From positions 124,001 to 188,000 of the forward strand of contig CAJFSS010000005.1 in NCBI GenBank assembly GCA_904419745.1: 64,000 nucleotides of DNA, read 5' to 3'. Made by a program: the position numbers and the translations under genes. Position 1 is the first letter of the stretch, and the number at the start of each line of letters is the position of its first letter. This DNA comes from Candidatus Pseudoruminococcus merdavium. Lineage in GTDB: Bacteria > Bacillota > Clostridia > Oscillospirales > Ruminococcaceae. The notes beneath the pieces are model-generated. The model searched no databases. It was given only the letters and a program-made list of their open reading frames with translations, and had not been told where the DNA came from. Of this stretch, positions 8,272 to 15,831 are shown piece after piece.

Positions 8272-9111
8272 ATGATTTCCTTAGTGATAGTCAGTGCGGT
8301 ACTGTTAATCTGTATTTTTGCCTGTGACTTTAAGGACAATGTTTTTGCTTATCTGTCGTATATCCTATCTGCATACACTATGGTTACTATCTGCTGGGCA
8401 GTATACAAACAGATAAAAAAAGGACTTATCGTGGTCGAAAGCAAAAATGAACATGTAAAACGTTATCTGAATGATTTGTCGTTTCGGACCCATGTTTCCC
8501 TATATACTTCTTTGGCCATTAATGTCGTTTATGCCATAGCTAAGTTTTTTTCGGGCATCTTTTATCACTCTTTCTGGTTTGGCAGTATTGCTGTCTACTA
8601 TTTTTGCCTTGCGGTTATGCGTTTCATGCTGCTTCAACACGTCAATCGGAACGCTTTTGGTAAAGACCTAATTGCCGAATATAAAAAGTACCGGATCTGC
8701 GGCGCTGTTTTGATGGTGCTGAACCTGGCGCTGACAGGTATGGTGATTCTTGTGGTTACAAAAAATCATACCTATAGCTATCCTGGCCATATGATCTATG
8801 CAATGGGGGCTTATGCGTTCTACAATATCATCACTGCTATAATTAATGTGGCAAAATTCCATAATCAGAGCAGTCCAGCGCTTTCTGCAACTAAAATAAT
8901 CAATCTGGCGTCCGCGCAGGTTTCTATGCTCGCTTTGGAAACAGCCATGCTGTCGCAATTTGGAAGCGGAGAATCGCCTCTATTCCGACGGGGTATGACT
9001 TCAGCTACGGGTGGTTTTGTGTGCTTGATCGTTCTGAGCACGGCAGTATATATGATCGTCCATTCTACAAAAAGATTAAAGAAGTTAAGAAACGATCCAG
9101 CAGTTAAATAA
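8272..9111 (+). CDS. Uncharacterised polytopic membrane protein (N-terminus cut by a nonsense codon)
   Basis: The 279-residue open part has about eight hydrophobic segments (roughly residues 2-20, 25-46, 73-96, 100-121, 141-163, 173-194, 208-230 and 243-264) and a basic C-terminus. I recall related clostridial proteins of unknown function encoded next to two-component systems; no domain name can be given. The real gene probably starts at 8218, so expression here would need suppression of the TAG or re-initiation at ATG 8272, which lacks a good ribosome site. The two-component genes follow about 100 bp downstream. Confidence 0.7.
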   Translation: MISLVIVSAVLLICIFACDFKDNVFAYLSYILSAYTMVTICWAVYKQIKKGLIVVESKNEHVKRYLNDLSFRTHVSLYTSLAINVVYAIAKFFSGIFYHSFWFGSIAVYYFCLAVMRFMLLQHVNRNAFGKDLIAEYKKYRICGAVLMVLNLALTGMVILVVTKNHTYSYPGHMIYAMGAYAFYNIITAIINVAKFHNQSSPALSATKIINLASAQVSMLALETAMLSQFGSGESPLFRRGMTSATGGFVCLIVLSTAVYMIVHSTKRLKKLRNDPAVK

Positions 9112-9208
9112 AGAGAGCTCCCGTGGTATAATGGATAAAAAAGTACGGTTAAGGCAATATGATAAAGCAATTTTCTGTTTCATAGTTTACCGGGAAAGTG
9201 AGGATAAA

Positions 9209-9880
9209 ATGGTCAATATTCTTGTTTTAGAAGATGACGTAAAGTTGAATCAGACAGTCTGTACTTATTTGAACGACAGCGGATTTCAGGCAAAAGGCTG
9301 CCTGAATGCCAATGCCGCATATGAAGAGATGTACAACAATCTTTACGAGCTAATTATCTCCGACATCATGATGCCGGAGATTGACGGCTTTGAATTTGCT
9401 GAAAACGTACGGCGGGTGAACAAACACATTCCCATTCTGTTCATGTCCGCAAAGGATGATTTGCCTTCTAAACAAAAGGGATTCCAGTTGGGGATCGACG
9501 ACTACATGGTAAAGCCCATTGAACTGGATGAGCTACTTCTTCGCGTCCGGGCGCTGCTGCGCCGAGCGAATATCGAAATGGAACGCAAGCTGGTGGTTGG
9601 CAATCTGGAGTTGGATGCCGACGGGCTTACTGCTGCGATTGATGGAGAAGAAATCCCGATTACGACACGTGAATTTAATATCCTGTATAAGCTGCTTTCT
9701 TACCCTAAAAAGACCTTTTCCCGGGCACAGCTGATGGACGAGTTTTGGGGGATTGAAAGCAACACCAGCCTGCGGGCAGTAGATGTCTATGTGACGAAGT
9801 TGCGTGATAAATTTTCTGCCTGTAATGGTTTTAAGATCGTGACAGTCCGGGGGCTTGGATATAAGGCGGTGCTGGAATAA
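9209..9880 (+). CDS. OmpR/PhoB-family response regulator
   Basis: A 223-residue DNA-binding response regulator. The receiver domain occupies residues 1-118, with acidic pocket EDD near residue 8, phospho-acceptor D52 in SDIMMPEIDG, the MSAKDD threonine/serine switch region and K in VKPIEL. The winged-helix effector follows from about residue 128, ending in TVRGLGYK. ATG 9209 (MVNILVLEDD) was chosen because it gives the canonical start after AAAGTGAGG; the frame is open further upstream. It overlaps the kinase gene as TAATG and is surely its partner. Confidence 0.94.
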   Translation: MVNILVLEDDVKLNQTVCTYLNDSGFQAKGCLNANAAYEEMYNNLYELIISDIMMPEIDGFEFAENVRRVNKHIPILFMSAKDDLPSKQKGFQLGIDDYMVKPIELDELLLRVRALLRRANIEMERKLVVGNLELDADGLTAAIDGEEIPITTREFNILYKLLSYPKKTFSRAQLMDEFWGIESNTSLRAVDVYVTKLRDKFSACNGFKIVTVRGLGYKAVLE

Positions 9881-10968
9881 TGGGTTCTGCATACAAAACA
9901 AAGCCTGGAGTGCGGCAGTCTCATTTTCCGGGCATTCTGTGCGTCGTGTACTTTTTGGTTTTGCTTCTCATGTCGGGAATCCATATGGGGTTAATCACAC
10001 TCATTAATTCCAGAGGATGGAACGATATCGTTGCAATCATAATACCAACCGTTTATTGGGCGCTGGTTGCGGTAGGCCTGACCCTATATGCCCGCTGGCA
10101 GATCAAGAGAGCTTACGAAGAACCGATGCATCGTCTGGCACAGGCTACCGCTAAAGTCGCGCAGGGGGATTTTTCCGTTTATGTTCCGCCCCTGCATACT
10201 GCCGACAAGCTGGATTATCTGGATGTCATGCTCTTAGATTTCAATACAATGGTAGAGGAACTGGGAAGCATTGAAACGCTCAAGACCGACTTTTTCTCCA
10301 ATGTTTCCCACGAGATGAAAACGCCGCTGGCTGTGATCCAAAACTGCGCCCAGCTTCTGCAAAGGGAAGATATTACAGAAGAAAAGCGACGGGAATATAC
10401 AGACTCTATTTTGCAGTCAACTAGGAAGCTGTCCAACTTGATAACGAATATCCTGAAGCTGAACAAATTGGAAAAACAGACGATTCGTCCTGTTCCCGAG
10501 CGCTATGATCTCTGTCAGCAGCTTTGCGACTGCGCCTTGCAGTTCGAAGATGCCTGGGAAAATAAAGAGCTTGAATTTGTTTCAGACATGGAAGACCGTG
10601 TGATGGTTGAAGCCGATCCGGGGCTTTTGGAGCTGGTTTGGACAAACCTGCTATCCAACGCCGTCAAATTTACACCCGCAGGCGGTACCATAACGCTGAC
10701 ACAGACCTCCGATGAAAAGGAAGTTGCGGTTTCTGTTTCGGATACCGGCTGCGGGATCGACGATGAAACTATTCGCCATATTTTTGATAAATTTTACCAG
10801 GGCGATACCTCCCACTCCACTGAAGGAAACGGGCTTGGGCTTGCGCTGGTACAGCGAATTTTGCAGCTTTCCGACGGTACCATTACCGTGAAAAGCCGCG
10901 TCGGACAGGGCAGTACCTTTACTGTCCGGCTGCCTGCATCAATTCAAAGGGAGGAATTGAATCAATGA
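9880..10968 (+). CDS. Membrane sensor histidine kinase
   Basis: A 362-residue kinase with two N-terminal membrane helices (about 15-41 and 49-71) separated by a very short external loop, so it likely senses within the membrane. A HAMP-like stretch follows, then the HisKA motif SHEMKTPLAV with H144, the N-box LWTNLLSNAVKFT-like block, and G boxes DTGCGIDD and GNGLGLALV. It overlaps the regulator upstream and, as ATGA, the small membrane protein gene downstream. The short sensor loop resembles intramembrane-sensing kinases that respond to cell-envelope antibiotics and partner transporters (inference). Confidence 0.94.
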   Translation: MGSAYKTKPGVRQSHFPGILCVVYFLVLLLMSGIHMGLITLINSRGWNDIVAIIIPTVYWALVAVGLTLYARWQIKRAYEEPMHRLAQATAKVAQGDFSVYVPPLHTADKLDYLDVMLLDFNTMVEELGSIETLKTDFFSNVSHEMKTPLAVIQNCAQLLQREDITEEKRREYTDSILQSTRKLSNLITNILKLNKLEKQTIRPVPERYDLCQQLCDCALQFEDAWENKELEFVSDMEDRVMVEADPGLLELVWTNLLSNAVKFTPAGGTITLTQTSDEKEVAVSVSDTGCGIDDETIRHIFDKFYQGDTSHSTEGNGLGLALVQRILQLSDGTITVKSRVGQGSTFTVRLPASIQREELNQ

Positions 10969-11486
10969 TTCAACAGAAAGATTTTGTGGGATACGAATAC
11001 AAGGAGATCACCGCGCCGACCGACCGGATTTCCCTATATATGGACTGCTATGAGAGTTTTGGATGGCAGATGGACGAAAATATGCCCGCTGTCAGCGGAA
11101 TGCACCACACGACGCTCCGCATGAAGCGGGATCGGAAAATTATCAACAAAATGGAGCTGACGCGGCTCCAGCATCATTTTGAAGCCTGTGCCAAAGAGAT
11201 CGAAACATTGGAGAAATCCAAAACCTCGGTTGCATCTATATGGGCCTTAATTGTTGGCATTATCGGCACCGCGTTTATGGCTGGATCTACTTTTGCGGTA
11301 ACGCATGAGCCGCCAATGATTCTCCTCTGCATCCTGCTGGCGGTTCCGGGACTCATTGGATGGGCGCTGCCTTACTTTCTGTATCGACGCATTGTGGTAA
11401 AGCAGACAAAGAAAATCCAGCCGCTGATAGAAGCCAAGCAGGACGAAATTTACGATATATGTGAAAAGGGGCATTCTTTGCTGTAA
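10965..11486 (+). CDS. Two-TM protein of unknown function, paralog A
   Basis: A 173-residue protein: an N-terminal soluble part with GYEYKEIT, YESFGWQ and KRDRKIINKMELTRLQ, then two membrane helices (about 89-112 and 117-140) and a soluble tail. It is paralogous along its whole length to the gene at 12130, sharing GYEYxEIT, FGW, KRDRKI, ELTRLQ, FMAGS and IGWxLPYFLYR. The start overlaps the kinase stop, so it is coupled to the two-component system and may be an accessory or output of it (inference). No known family was recognised. Confidence 0.8.
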   Translation: MIQQKDFVGYEYKEITAPTDRISLYMDCYESFGWQMDENMPAVSGMHHTTLRMKRDRKIINKMELTRLQHHFEACAKEIETLEKSKTSVASIWALIVGIIGTAFMAGSTFAVTHEPPMILLCILLAVPGLIGWALPYFLYRRIVVKQTKKIQPLIEAKQDEIYDICEKGHSLL

Positions 11487-11501
11487 TAGGTGGTTGTTCT
11501 C

Positions 11502-11534
11502 AGCCGGCATCCGGAATTCGGATGCCGGCTTTTA
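11502..11534 (+). terminator. Terminator after paralog A
   Basis: A 12-bp GC-rich stem (11502-11513 with 11519-11530) and T-rich tail. It separates the two-component operon from the next gene pair. Confidence 0.85.
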
Positions 11535-11762
11535 TTGTCTAGCCGTACTGAACATCCATTTTAGGACTTTCAAAAAATTTCTAATTAATTTTTATCCCTA
11601 AAATATCCCTTCTCTCACCACACTTTTCTAAAAGTTGAGAAAGATTTTTCAATTAATATTACTCAAACACTTTTGAATCAATCCGCAAATAATCAGGCAG
11701 TACAATGCAAACATCAAAAGGAACCAGACGGTTCAAAAGGCAAAATTAAAGGAGGACTTGTT

Positions 11763-12140
11763 ATGAGTAACTATCAGGCAACCGAAAGAGACCAAAGAAG
11801 AACGGAAGGCATCCGCCGTCAATACCTTGCACGTGAGGAAAATAAAATGGAGCAACTTCAGAAGCTGGACAGCAAGGTGAAAAGTCCTGGAAAAATCATT
11901 GCCAGTATCATCGGCGTGGTCGGAGCTCTGGTTATGGGCTATGGGATGTCCCTTGTAATGGTCAGTGGCGTTATGACTACCGGAATTGCTATCGGCGTGG
12001 CAGGTATGGTTGTGGCTCTGGTAGCCTATCCGATTTACGCTCTAATCACCAACAGCCGCAAGAAAAAATACGCCGCTGAGATCATGCGGTTGAGCGACGA
12101 TGTGATCAGGAAAAAGGAGGAAGCTCAAAATGGGCAATAA
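11763..12140 (+). CDS. Small two-TM protein of unknown function
   Basis: A 125-residue protein with a charged N-terminal half (about residues 1-42, probably helical), two membrane segments (about 44-66 and 70-95) and a charged tail. ATG 11763 follows AAAGGAGGACTTGTT. It overlaps the next gene by 11 nt and so forms a two-gene unit with paralog B. No family recognised; the hydrophobic segments are rich in Gly and Val. Confidence 0.78.
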   Translation: MSNYQATERDQRRTEGIRRQYLAREENKMEQLQKLDSKVKSPGKIIASIIGVVGALVMGYGMSLVMVSGVMTTGIAIGVAGMVVALVAYPIYALITNSRKKKYAAEIMRLSDDVIRKKEEAQNGQ

Positions 12141-12654
12141 GGCTTTTGTCGGCTATGAATATCGTGAGATCACTGTAAAAATCGGGATGTCTTCCGTTTA
12201 TGCAGACGGATACGAAAATTTTGGATGGAAGCTGGAGGATTCTTACATGTCGTTAGGGAAACCAGGCTCCGTTACCATGAAGTTTAAGCGCGATCGCAAG
12301 ATCCGCAATAAGGCCGAGCTGACCCGGCTGCAGCGCCAATTTGACGCAGTTGCTTCCGATATCGTTTCGTTGGACTCCTCGAAACGGATAAAGGCTTCCG
12401 TCGTGGCCTATATTGTTGGAATCGTTGGTACGGCATTTATGGCCGGCTCGGTCTTTTCCGTGACTGCTGGGCTGATCCTCCCCTGCATCATTCTTGCTTT
12501 CCCCGCGTTCATCGGCTGGGTCTTGCCCTACTTCCTCTATCGTGCTATTGAGAAGAAAAAGACCATGGCGGTGACCCCGCTGATCGATTTCAAATACGAC
12601 GAGATCTATACCGTCTGTGAGAAGGCAAACGGCCTGCTCGATCGGGTGGTATAG
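12130..12654 (+). CDS. Two-TM protein of unknown function, paralog B
   Basis: A 174-residue protein with the same layout as the product of the gene at 10965: soluble N-terminal region with GYEYREIT, YENFGWK and KRDRKIRNKAELTRLQ, then two helices (about 90-113 and 113-137), then a soluble tail. The two copies flank the gene at 11763, suggesting duplication within this locus. The ribosome site is AAAAAGGAGG. A strong terminator follows. Function unknown; a membrane complex with its neighbours is possible (inference). Confidence 0.8.
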   Translation: MGNKAFVGYEYREITVKIGMSSVYADGYENFGWKLEDSYMSLGKPGSVTMKFKRDRKIRNKAELTRLQRQFDAVASDIVSLDSSKRIKASVVAYIVGIVGTAFMAGSVFSVTAGLILPCIILAFPAFIGWVLPYFLYRAIEKKKTMAVTPLIDFKYDEIYTVCEKANGLLDRVV

Positions 12655-12682
12655 AGTATGATGAAATTTAGTTTTCAAGCTG

Positions 12683-12720
12683 AAAAGCCTGGCTGTGGAA
12701 ATACCGCAGCCAGGCTTTTA
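12683..12720 (+). terminator. Terminator after paralog B
   Basis: A 13-bp stem (12683-12695 with 12707-12719) followed by a T-rich tail. Confidence 0.88.
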
Positions 12721-12771
12721 TTGTGCGCTCAAACTAAAAGAAAGTCTCCCACAAATTTTTAAAAAGAGGGC

Positions 12772-12800
12772 TTGACAATGCAGGAAAGATTTTGTATACT
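12772..12800 (+). promoter_or_regulatory. Consensus promoter of the marR gene
   Basis: TTGACA at 12772-12777 and TATACT at 12795-12800 have 17-bp spacing. This is one of the best promoters in the window and drives marR and probably the RNA elements and ABC genes beyond. Confidence 0.85.
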
Positions 12801-12812
12801 ACACACTGTCTG

Positions 12813-12831
12813 AAATCATAATATATGATTT
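12813..12831. promoter_or_regulatory. Candidate MarR operator palindrome
   Basis: AAATCAT-AATAT-ATGATTT is a perfect 7-bp inverted repeat just downstream of the -10 element and upstream of the ribosome site. This is the expected place for an autoregulatory MarR operator (inference). Confidence 0.6.
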
Positions 12832-12851
12832 GGGATGGTAGGAGGAGGCCC

Positions 12852-13310
12852 ATGAAACAGAATTCAGAAATTCAAACTACATTAGCAGCGTTTCGGGAAG
12901 CAACCTGGGAATTAGATAATACCTATACTCTGTTTCCTAAATCATGTGGACTCTCCGAAGTGGAGTATTGGTCGCTGCTGCTGATTTATGAAGGTGTCGC
13001 TACACAAAGCCAGGTCAGTGAACGGCTTTTTGTCAGCAGGCAGACATTGAATTCTGCTTTTAAGCAGCTTCGCAAAAAGGGGTTGATCCGCCTGGAACCC
13101 TATGAGGAGAATCAGCGTTCCAAACAGTCCTTCCTGACAGACATAGGAAGAGCTTTCGTTGAGGAGCATATTATGCGGATGCACCGCATCGAAGAAAACG
13201 CATGGAAGAAGTTAAGCAGTGACGAACATAATGCTCTGATCAGACTGACGAAAAAAATAAGCAGCCTGATACAGAATGAAATGGAGCATTCAAAAATAAA
13301 TATGGTCTGA
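12852..13310 (+). CDS. MarR-family transcriptional regulator
   Basis: A 152-residue winged-helix regulator. The HTH is seen at about residues 47-80 (TQSQVSERLFVSRQTLNSAFKQL in two parts), followed by the wing KKGLIRLEPYEENQRSK and a helical C-terminal dimerisation end. ATG 12852 follows GGAGGAGG. It has a consensus promoter with an adjacent palindrome and lies upstream of the multidrug ABC genes, the standard MarR-ABC-ABC layout in Clostridia. It probably represses its own operon and is released by a drug or metabolite (inference). Confidence 0.92.
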   Translation: MKQNSEIQTTLAAFREATWELDNTYTLFPKSCGLSEVEYWSLLLIYEGVATQSQVSERLFVSRQTLNSAFKQLRKKGLIRLEPYEENQRSKQSFLTDIGRAFVEEHIMRMHRIEENAWKKLSSDEHNALIRLTKKISSLIQNEMEHSKINMV

Positions 13311-13314
13311 TGTT

Positions 13315-13398
13315 CATCGGAGGCTTGCGGCCGTAGCCGCAGGAGCCGGAGAAGATGTCGAGTGCGCTCGGTTATGGAAACGTAACCGGGAATTTTTA
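13315..13398 (+). ncRNA. Candidate cis-regulatory RNA, copy 1 of a tandem pair (attenuator)
   Basis: It contains the box CATCGGAGG (13315-13323) and a 6-bp hairpin with a CGTA loop (13326-13341). A conserved strand from 13349 includes GATGTCGAGTGCGCTCGG. The 4-bp hairpin CGAG-TGCG-CTCG (13359-13370) uses bases that also form the left arm of a terminator (13367-13376 with 13381-13390, loop GAAA, then AATTTTTA). The two folds exclude each other, as in a transcription attenuator. I could not match it to a named riboswitch class. It shares all elements with the copy at 13490. Confidence 0.6.
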
Positions 13399-13412
13399 TG
13401 TTTGGAGGTTCT

Positions 13413-13523
13413 ATGAAACGGTACATTCTGATTTTTTCGCCGGTTTGGGGGCGTTCTCCGCCACCAGACAGACAATTTCATAGCTTCGTCATCGGAGGAC
13501 TGGCCATCGCAATGGCCTGTTGA
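13413..13523 (+). CDS. 36-codon ORF between the two RNA elements (leader peptide or remnant of a deleted ABC gene)
   Basis: ATG 13413 has an excellent GGAGG ribosome site at 13404-13408 and reads MKRYILIFSPVWGRS, then PPPD, and ends with GGLAIAMAC at a TGA (13521-13523). The end overlaps the first hairpin of RNA copy 2. Two readings are possible. It may be a leader peptide whose translation, perhaps slowed at Pro-Pro-Pro, remodels copy 2. Or it may be the start of a deleted ABC permease, since MKRYILIFSPVW resembles half-transporter N-termini. Sequence alone does not decide. Confidence 0.45.
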   Translation: MKRYILIFSPVWGRSPPPDRQFHSFVIGGLAIAMAC

Positions 13524-13600
13524 GCTAATGGGCTTGGCAAATGTCGAGAAAGATGTCGGGTGCGCCCGGTTGCATTTTTGTGACCGGGCCTTTTTTTATT
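13490..13600 (+). ncRNA. Candidate cis-regulatory RNA, copy 2 of a tandem pair (attenuator)
   Basis: The same plan as copy 1: CATCGGAGG (13490-13498) and a hairpin GGCCAT-CGCA-ATGGCC (13502-13517). A longer middle segment follows, then GAGAAAGATGTCGGG (13546-13560). Hairpin CGGG-TGCG-CCCG (13557-13568) competes with a strong terminator (13564-13574 with 13579-13589, followed by seven T). Paired positions differ from copy 1 in compensated fashion: CGAG/CTCG against CGGG/CCCG, and the first hairpin differs in sequence but keeps a CGNA loop. That supports a conserved RNA structure. It sits 28 bp upstream of the ABC start. Confidence 0.65.
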
Positions 13601-13627
13601 TTTTAGCAGAAAGGATATGATCGAAAT

Positions 13628-15204
13628 ATGAAGCTGATTTCGCAATTTCTTAAGCCACATTGGAAACTTTGTGCTATCACGATCCTGCTTTTGATCGTGG
13701 ATGTATCCGGTGCACTGGTGATCTCTACCTTTGCGGCGGAAAGCCTGAACCTGGAGCTGCGGGGCAAATTGCCCACAAGCTGAACCGTCTCCCCTTACGC
13801 TTTTTTGACCAGAACAAAGCCGGTGAGATATTGAGCCGTGTGACCAGCGACCTGGATAAAATCGCCGATGTGCTCCAGACTGGTCTGCTGAAGCTGATTG
13901 TTGCCATTGGAACCATTATCGGCTCGCTAATCATGATGTTTTATTACAGCGTATCTCTCACGATTATCTTCCTGATTTTTATGCTTATCAGCATAGTGAT
14001 CACCCAGATCGTAGCGAAAAAGAATCTTCGCTGCGCTGCGGAGCGTCAGGAGACCATCGGAGAGCTGACCGGCATCGTGGAAGAGTATTATAACGGCAGA
14101 AACGTGATCAAAGCATATAATCATGAATGGGAAAGCATCGATCAGGTTGCTGTGGCTGTGGAGAAAAACCGGATTGCGAACCTAAAGGCGGACTTCCTGA
14201 CCAACTGTGTTAACCCTCTGATCCGGCTGCTGACTCGTTTGGCCAATGTGGTGATTGCCATCGTCGCTGGCAAAGCCATGCTAGAAGGCGGCATGACGGT
14301 GGGCGTCGTGCAGGCGTTTTTCCAGTATGTGAACCAAACAGCAGAGCCGCTGACGGAGGCATCCTTTATGATCAATTCTCTTCAGGCTGCGCTGGCCTCG
14401 GCAAAGCGTACCTTTGAATTGCTGGATGAGGAAGAAGAAATTCCGGACCCGCAGGCTCCCGCCGTATTGGAGCACGCAAAGGGACGGATCGCTTTTGAAC
14501 GTGTCAGCTTCGGCTACAATCCCGGCCATCTGCTGATGAAGGACATCAGCTTTGAAGCAAAGCCGGGACAGAAGATCGCCGTGGTCGGTAGCACCGGTGC
14601 AGGGAAAACCACACTGGTCAACCTGCTTATGCGGTTTTATGAAGTAAATGGCGGCAGGATCACTGTGGACGGCGTAAACGCCGCAGACATGACCCGCAGC
14701 GGCCTGCGGAAAAATTTCGGTATGGTGTTGCAGGACACCTGGCTGTTTGGCGGTACAGTGGCGGAAAACATCGCCTACAGCAAGCCAGATGCCACAAGGG
14801 ATGAGATCATTCGGGCAGCAAAAGCGGCCAAAGTGGACTACTTTATCCGTACTATGCCAAAGGGATATGATACTATGCTGGATAATGAAGCGGCCAACCT
14901 GTCCGCCGGTCAGCGTCAGCTTCTGACTATCGCTCGGGTATTTCTCTGTGATCCGCCGATTATTATTCTGGATGAAGCAACTTCCAGTGTGGATACCCGA
15001 ACAGAAGTGGAGATCGGCAAGGCCATGAAAAAGCTGATGGACGGGCGGACCAGCTTCGTCATTGCTCATCGGCTTTCCACCATCCGGGATGCAGACACGA
15101 TCCTTTTTATGGAGAACGGAAACATCATTGAACAGGGCAACCACAAAGTACTGCTGGCGAAGAAGGGAGCTTATGCTACGCTTTATTACAGCCAGTTTGA
15201 GTAA
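13628..15204 (+). pseudogene. Collapsed pair of multidrug ABC half-transporter genes (fusion across a deletion)
   Basis: ATG 13628 starts MKLISQFLKPHWKL, a typical first half-transporter N-terminus, but stops at 13783 after 51 codons. From about 13760 a different frame reads IAHKLNRLPLRFFDQNKAGEILSRV-type sequence, the middle of a second half-transporter, and runs to 15204. That part keeps the later membrane segments and a full nucleotide-binding domain: Walker A GSTGAGKTT, signature LSAGQRQ, Walker B IIILDEATSSVD, H-loop AHRLST. It lacks the first two to three helices. A deletion of the body of gene 1 and the start of gene 2, joined out of frame, explains this best. A functional exporter is unlikely. 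Confidence 0.85.
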
Positions 15205-15236
15205 AATGACCAAAGCAGAAAGGAAGGATATGAACC

Positions 15237-15407
15237 ATGAAAAATAATCAGAACATCGCTTTGCTGGAGGCAAGGTTGAACCGGTTGGAAAGAAACAAAA
15301 AGGAAAACTATAATATCTGCCGGAAAATCCGCCGGGGGATCAAGCGATTGAAGGAGGAAACAGAATCGGAAAAAGGAGTATGTCAGAGCCAGAAAGTATC
15401 AGAGTAA
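15237..15407 (+). CDS. Small charged protein (56 aa) downstream of the ABC remnant
   Basis: ATG 15237 follows AAGGAAGG and encodes a 56-residue, Lys/Arg/Glu-rich, probably helical protein (MKNNQNIALLEARLNRLERN...). Small genes of this kind often trail multidrug ABC gene pairs in Clostridia (recalled, not verified). It starts 33 bp after the ABC stop and overlaps the next ORF. No known domain. Confidence 0.55.
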   Translation: MKNNQNIALLEARLNRLERNKKENYNICRKIRRGIKRLKEETESEKGVCQSQKVSE

Positions 15408-15729
15408 GCGGAGAAAACCTGTATAAGGAAGTGATCCTTCTGTTGGCATCTTATTTTTCAGATACAGATTGGAAAAAGCTGTTTCTGAATGGCTGCTGCT
15501 GGCTTGCAAATTTCTTGCATCAGAGGCTCAATGGTCTAAACTGATGATTAACAGAGCGCAGGAACATTGTGCGGTTGCTTTTGGGATTGGCCTTTATGAT
15601 GTGGCAGAAAGAATCTCATACAATGGATTCCACGAAGCTAGTAGCCGGGAAATCTCTTTTATGAAGAAGAGCTATATTCCCCGCTTTCAGACTGAGAAGC
15701 TGGAAAATTATTTAATTGTTATGTTTTAG
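15380..15729 (+). pseudogene. Frameshifted small protein gene of unknown function
   Basis: ATG 15380 (MSEPESIRVSGENLYKE) reads 54 codons to a TGA at 15542-15544. The +1-related frame continues without a gap as LMINRAQEHCAVAFG through ISFMKKSYIPRF to 15729. The two parts look like one protein of about 115 residues broken by a single-base indel near 15530. The product is not recognised. Its decay matches that of the ABC genes upstream and the IS200 downstream. Confidence 0.5.
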
Positions 15730-15787
15730 ATAAAGGGGGCTAATCAGCAAAACGTCCTCTTTGCGGATAAACTTTCATGAAGCATGA

Positions 15788-15823
15788 GGCGCTGCAAATC
15801 AATGTATTGCAGCGTCTCTTTTT
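15788..15823 (+). terminator. Terminator closing the ABC remnant operon
   Basis: A 10-bp stem (15788-15797 with 15807-15816, one G-U pair) followed by TCTTTTT. Confidence 0.75.
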
Positions 15824-15831
15824 GTCATTAG

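Noticed and set aside
13311..13627. Match of the marR-ABC leader to known classes such as T-box, cobalamin, ykkC/guanidine or TPP riboswitches
   Set aside because: The T-box motif TGGTACC and the core motifs of the other classes are absent.
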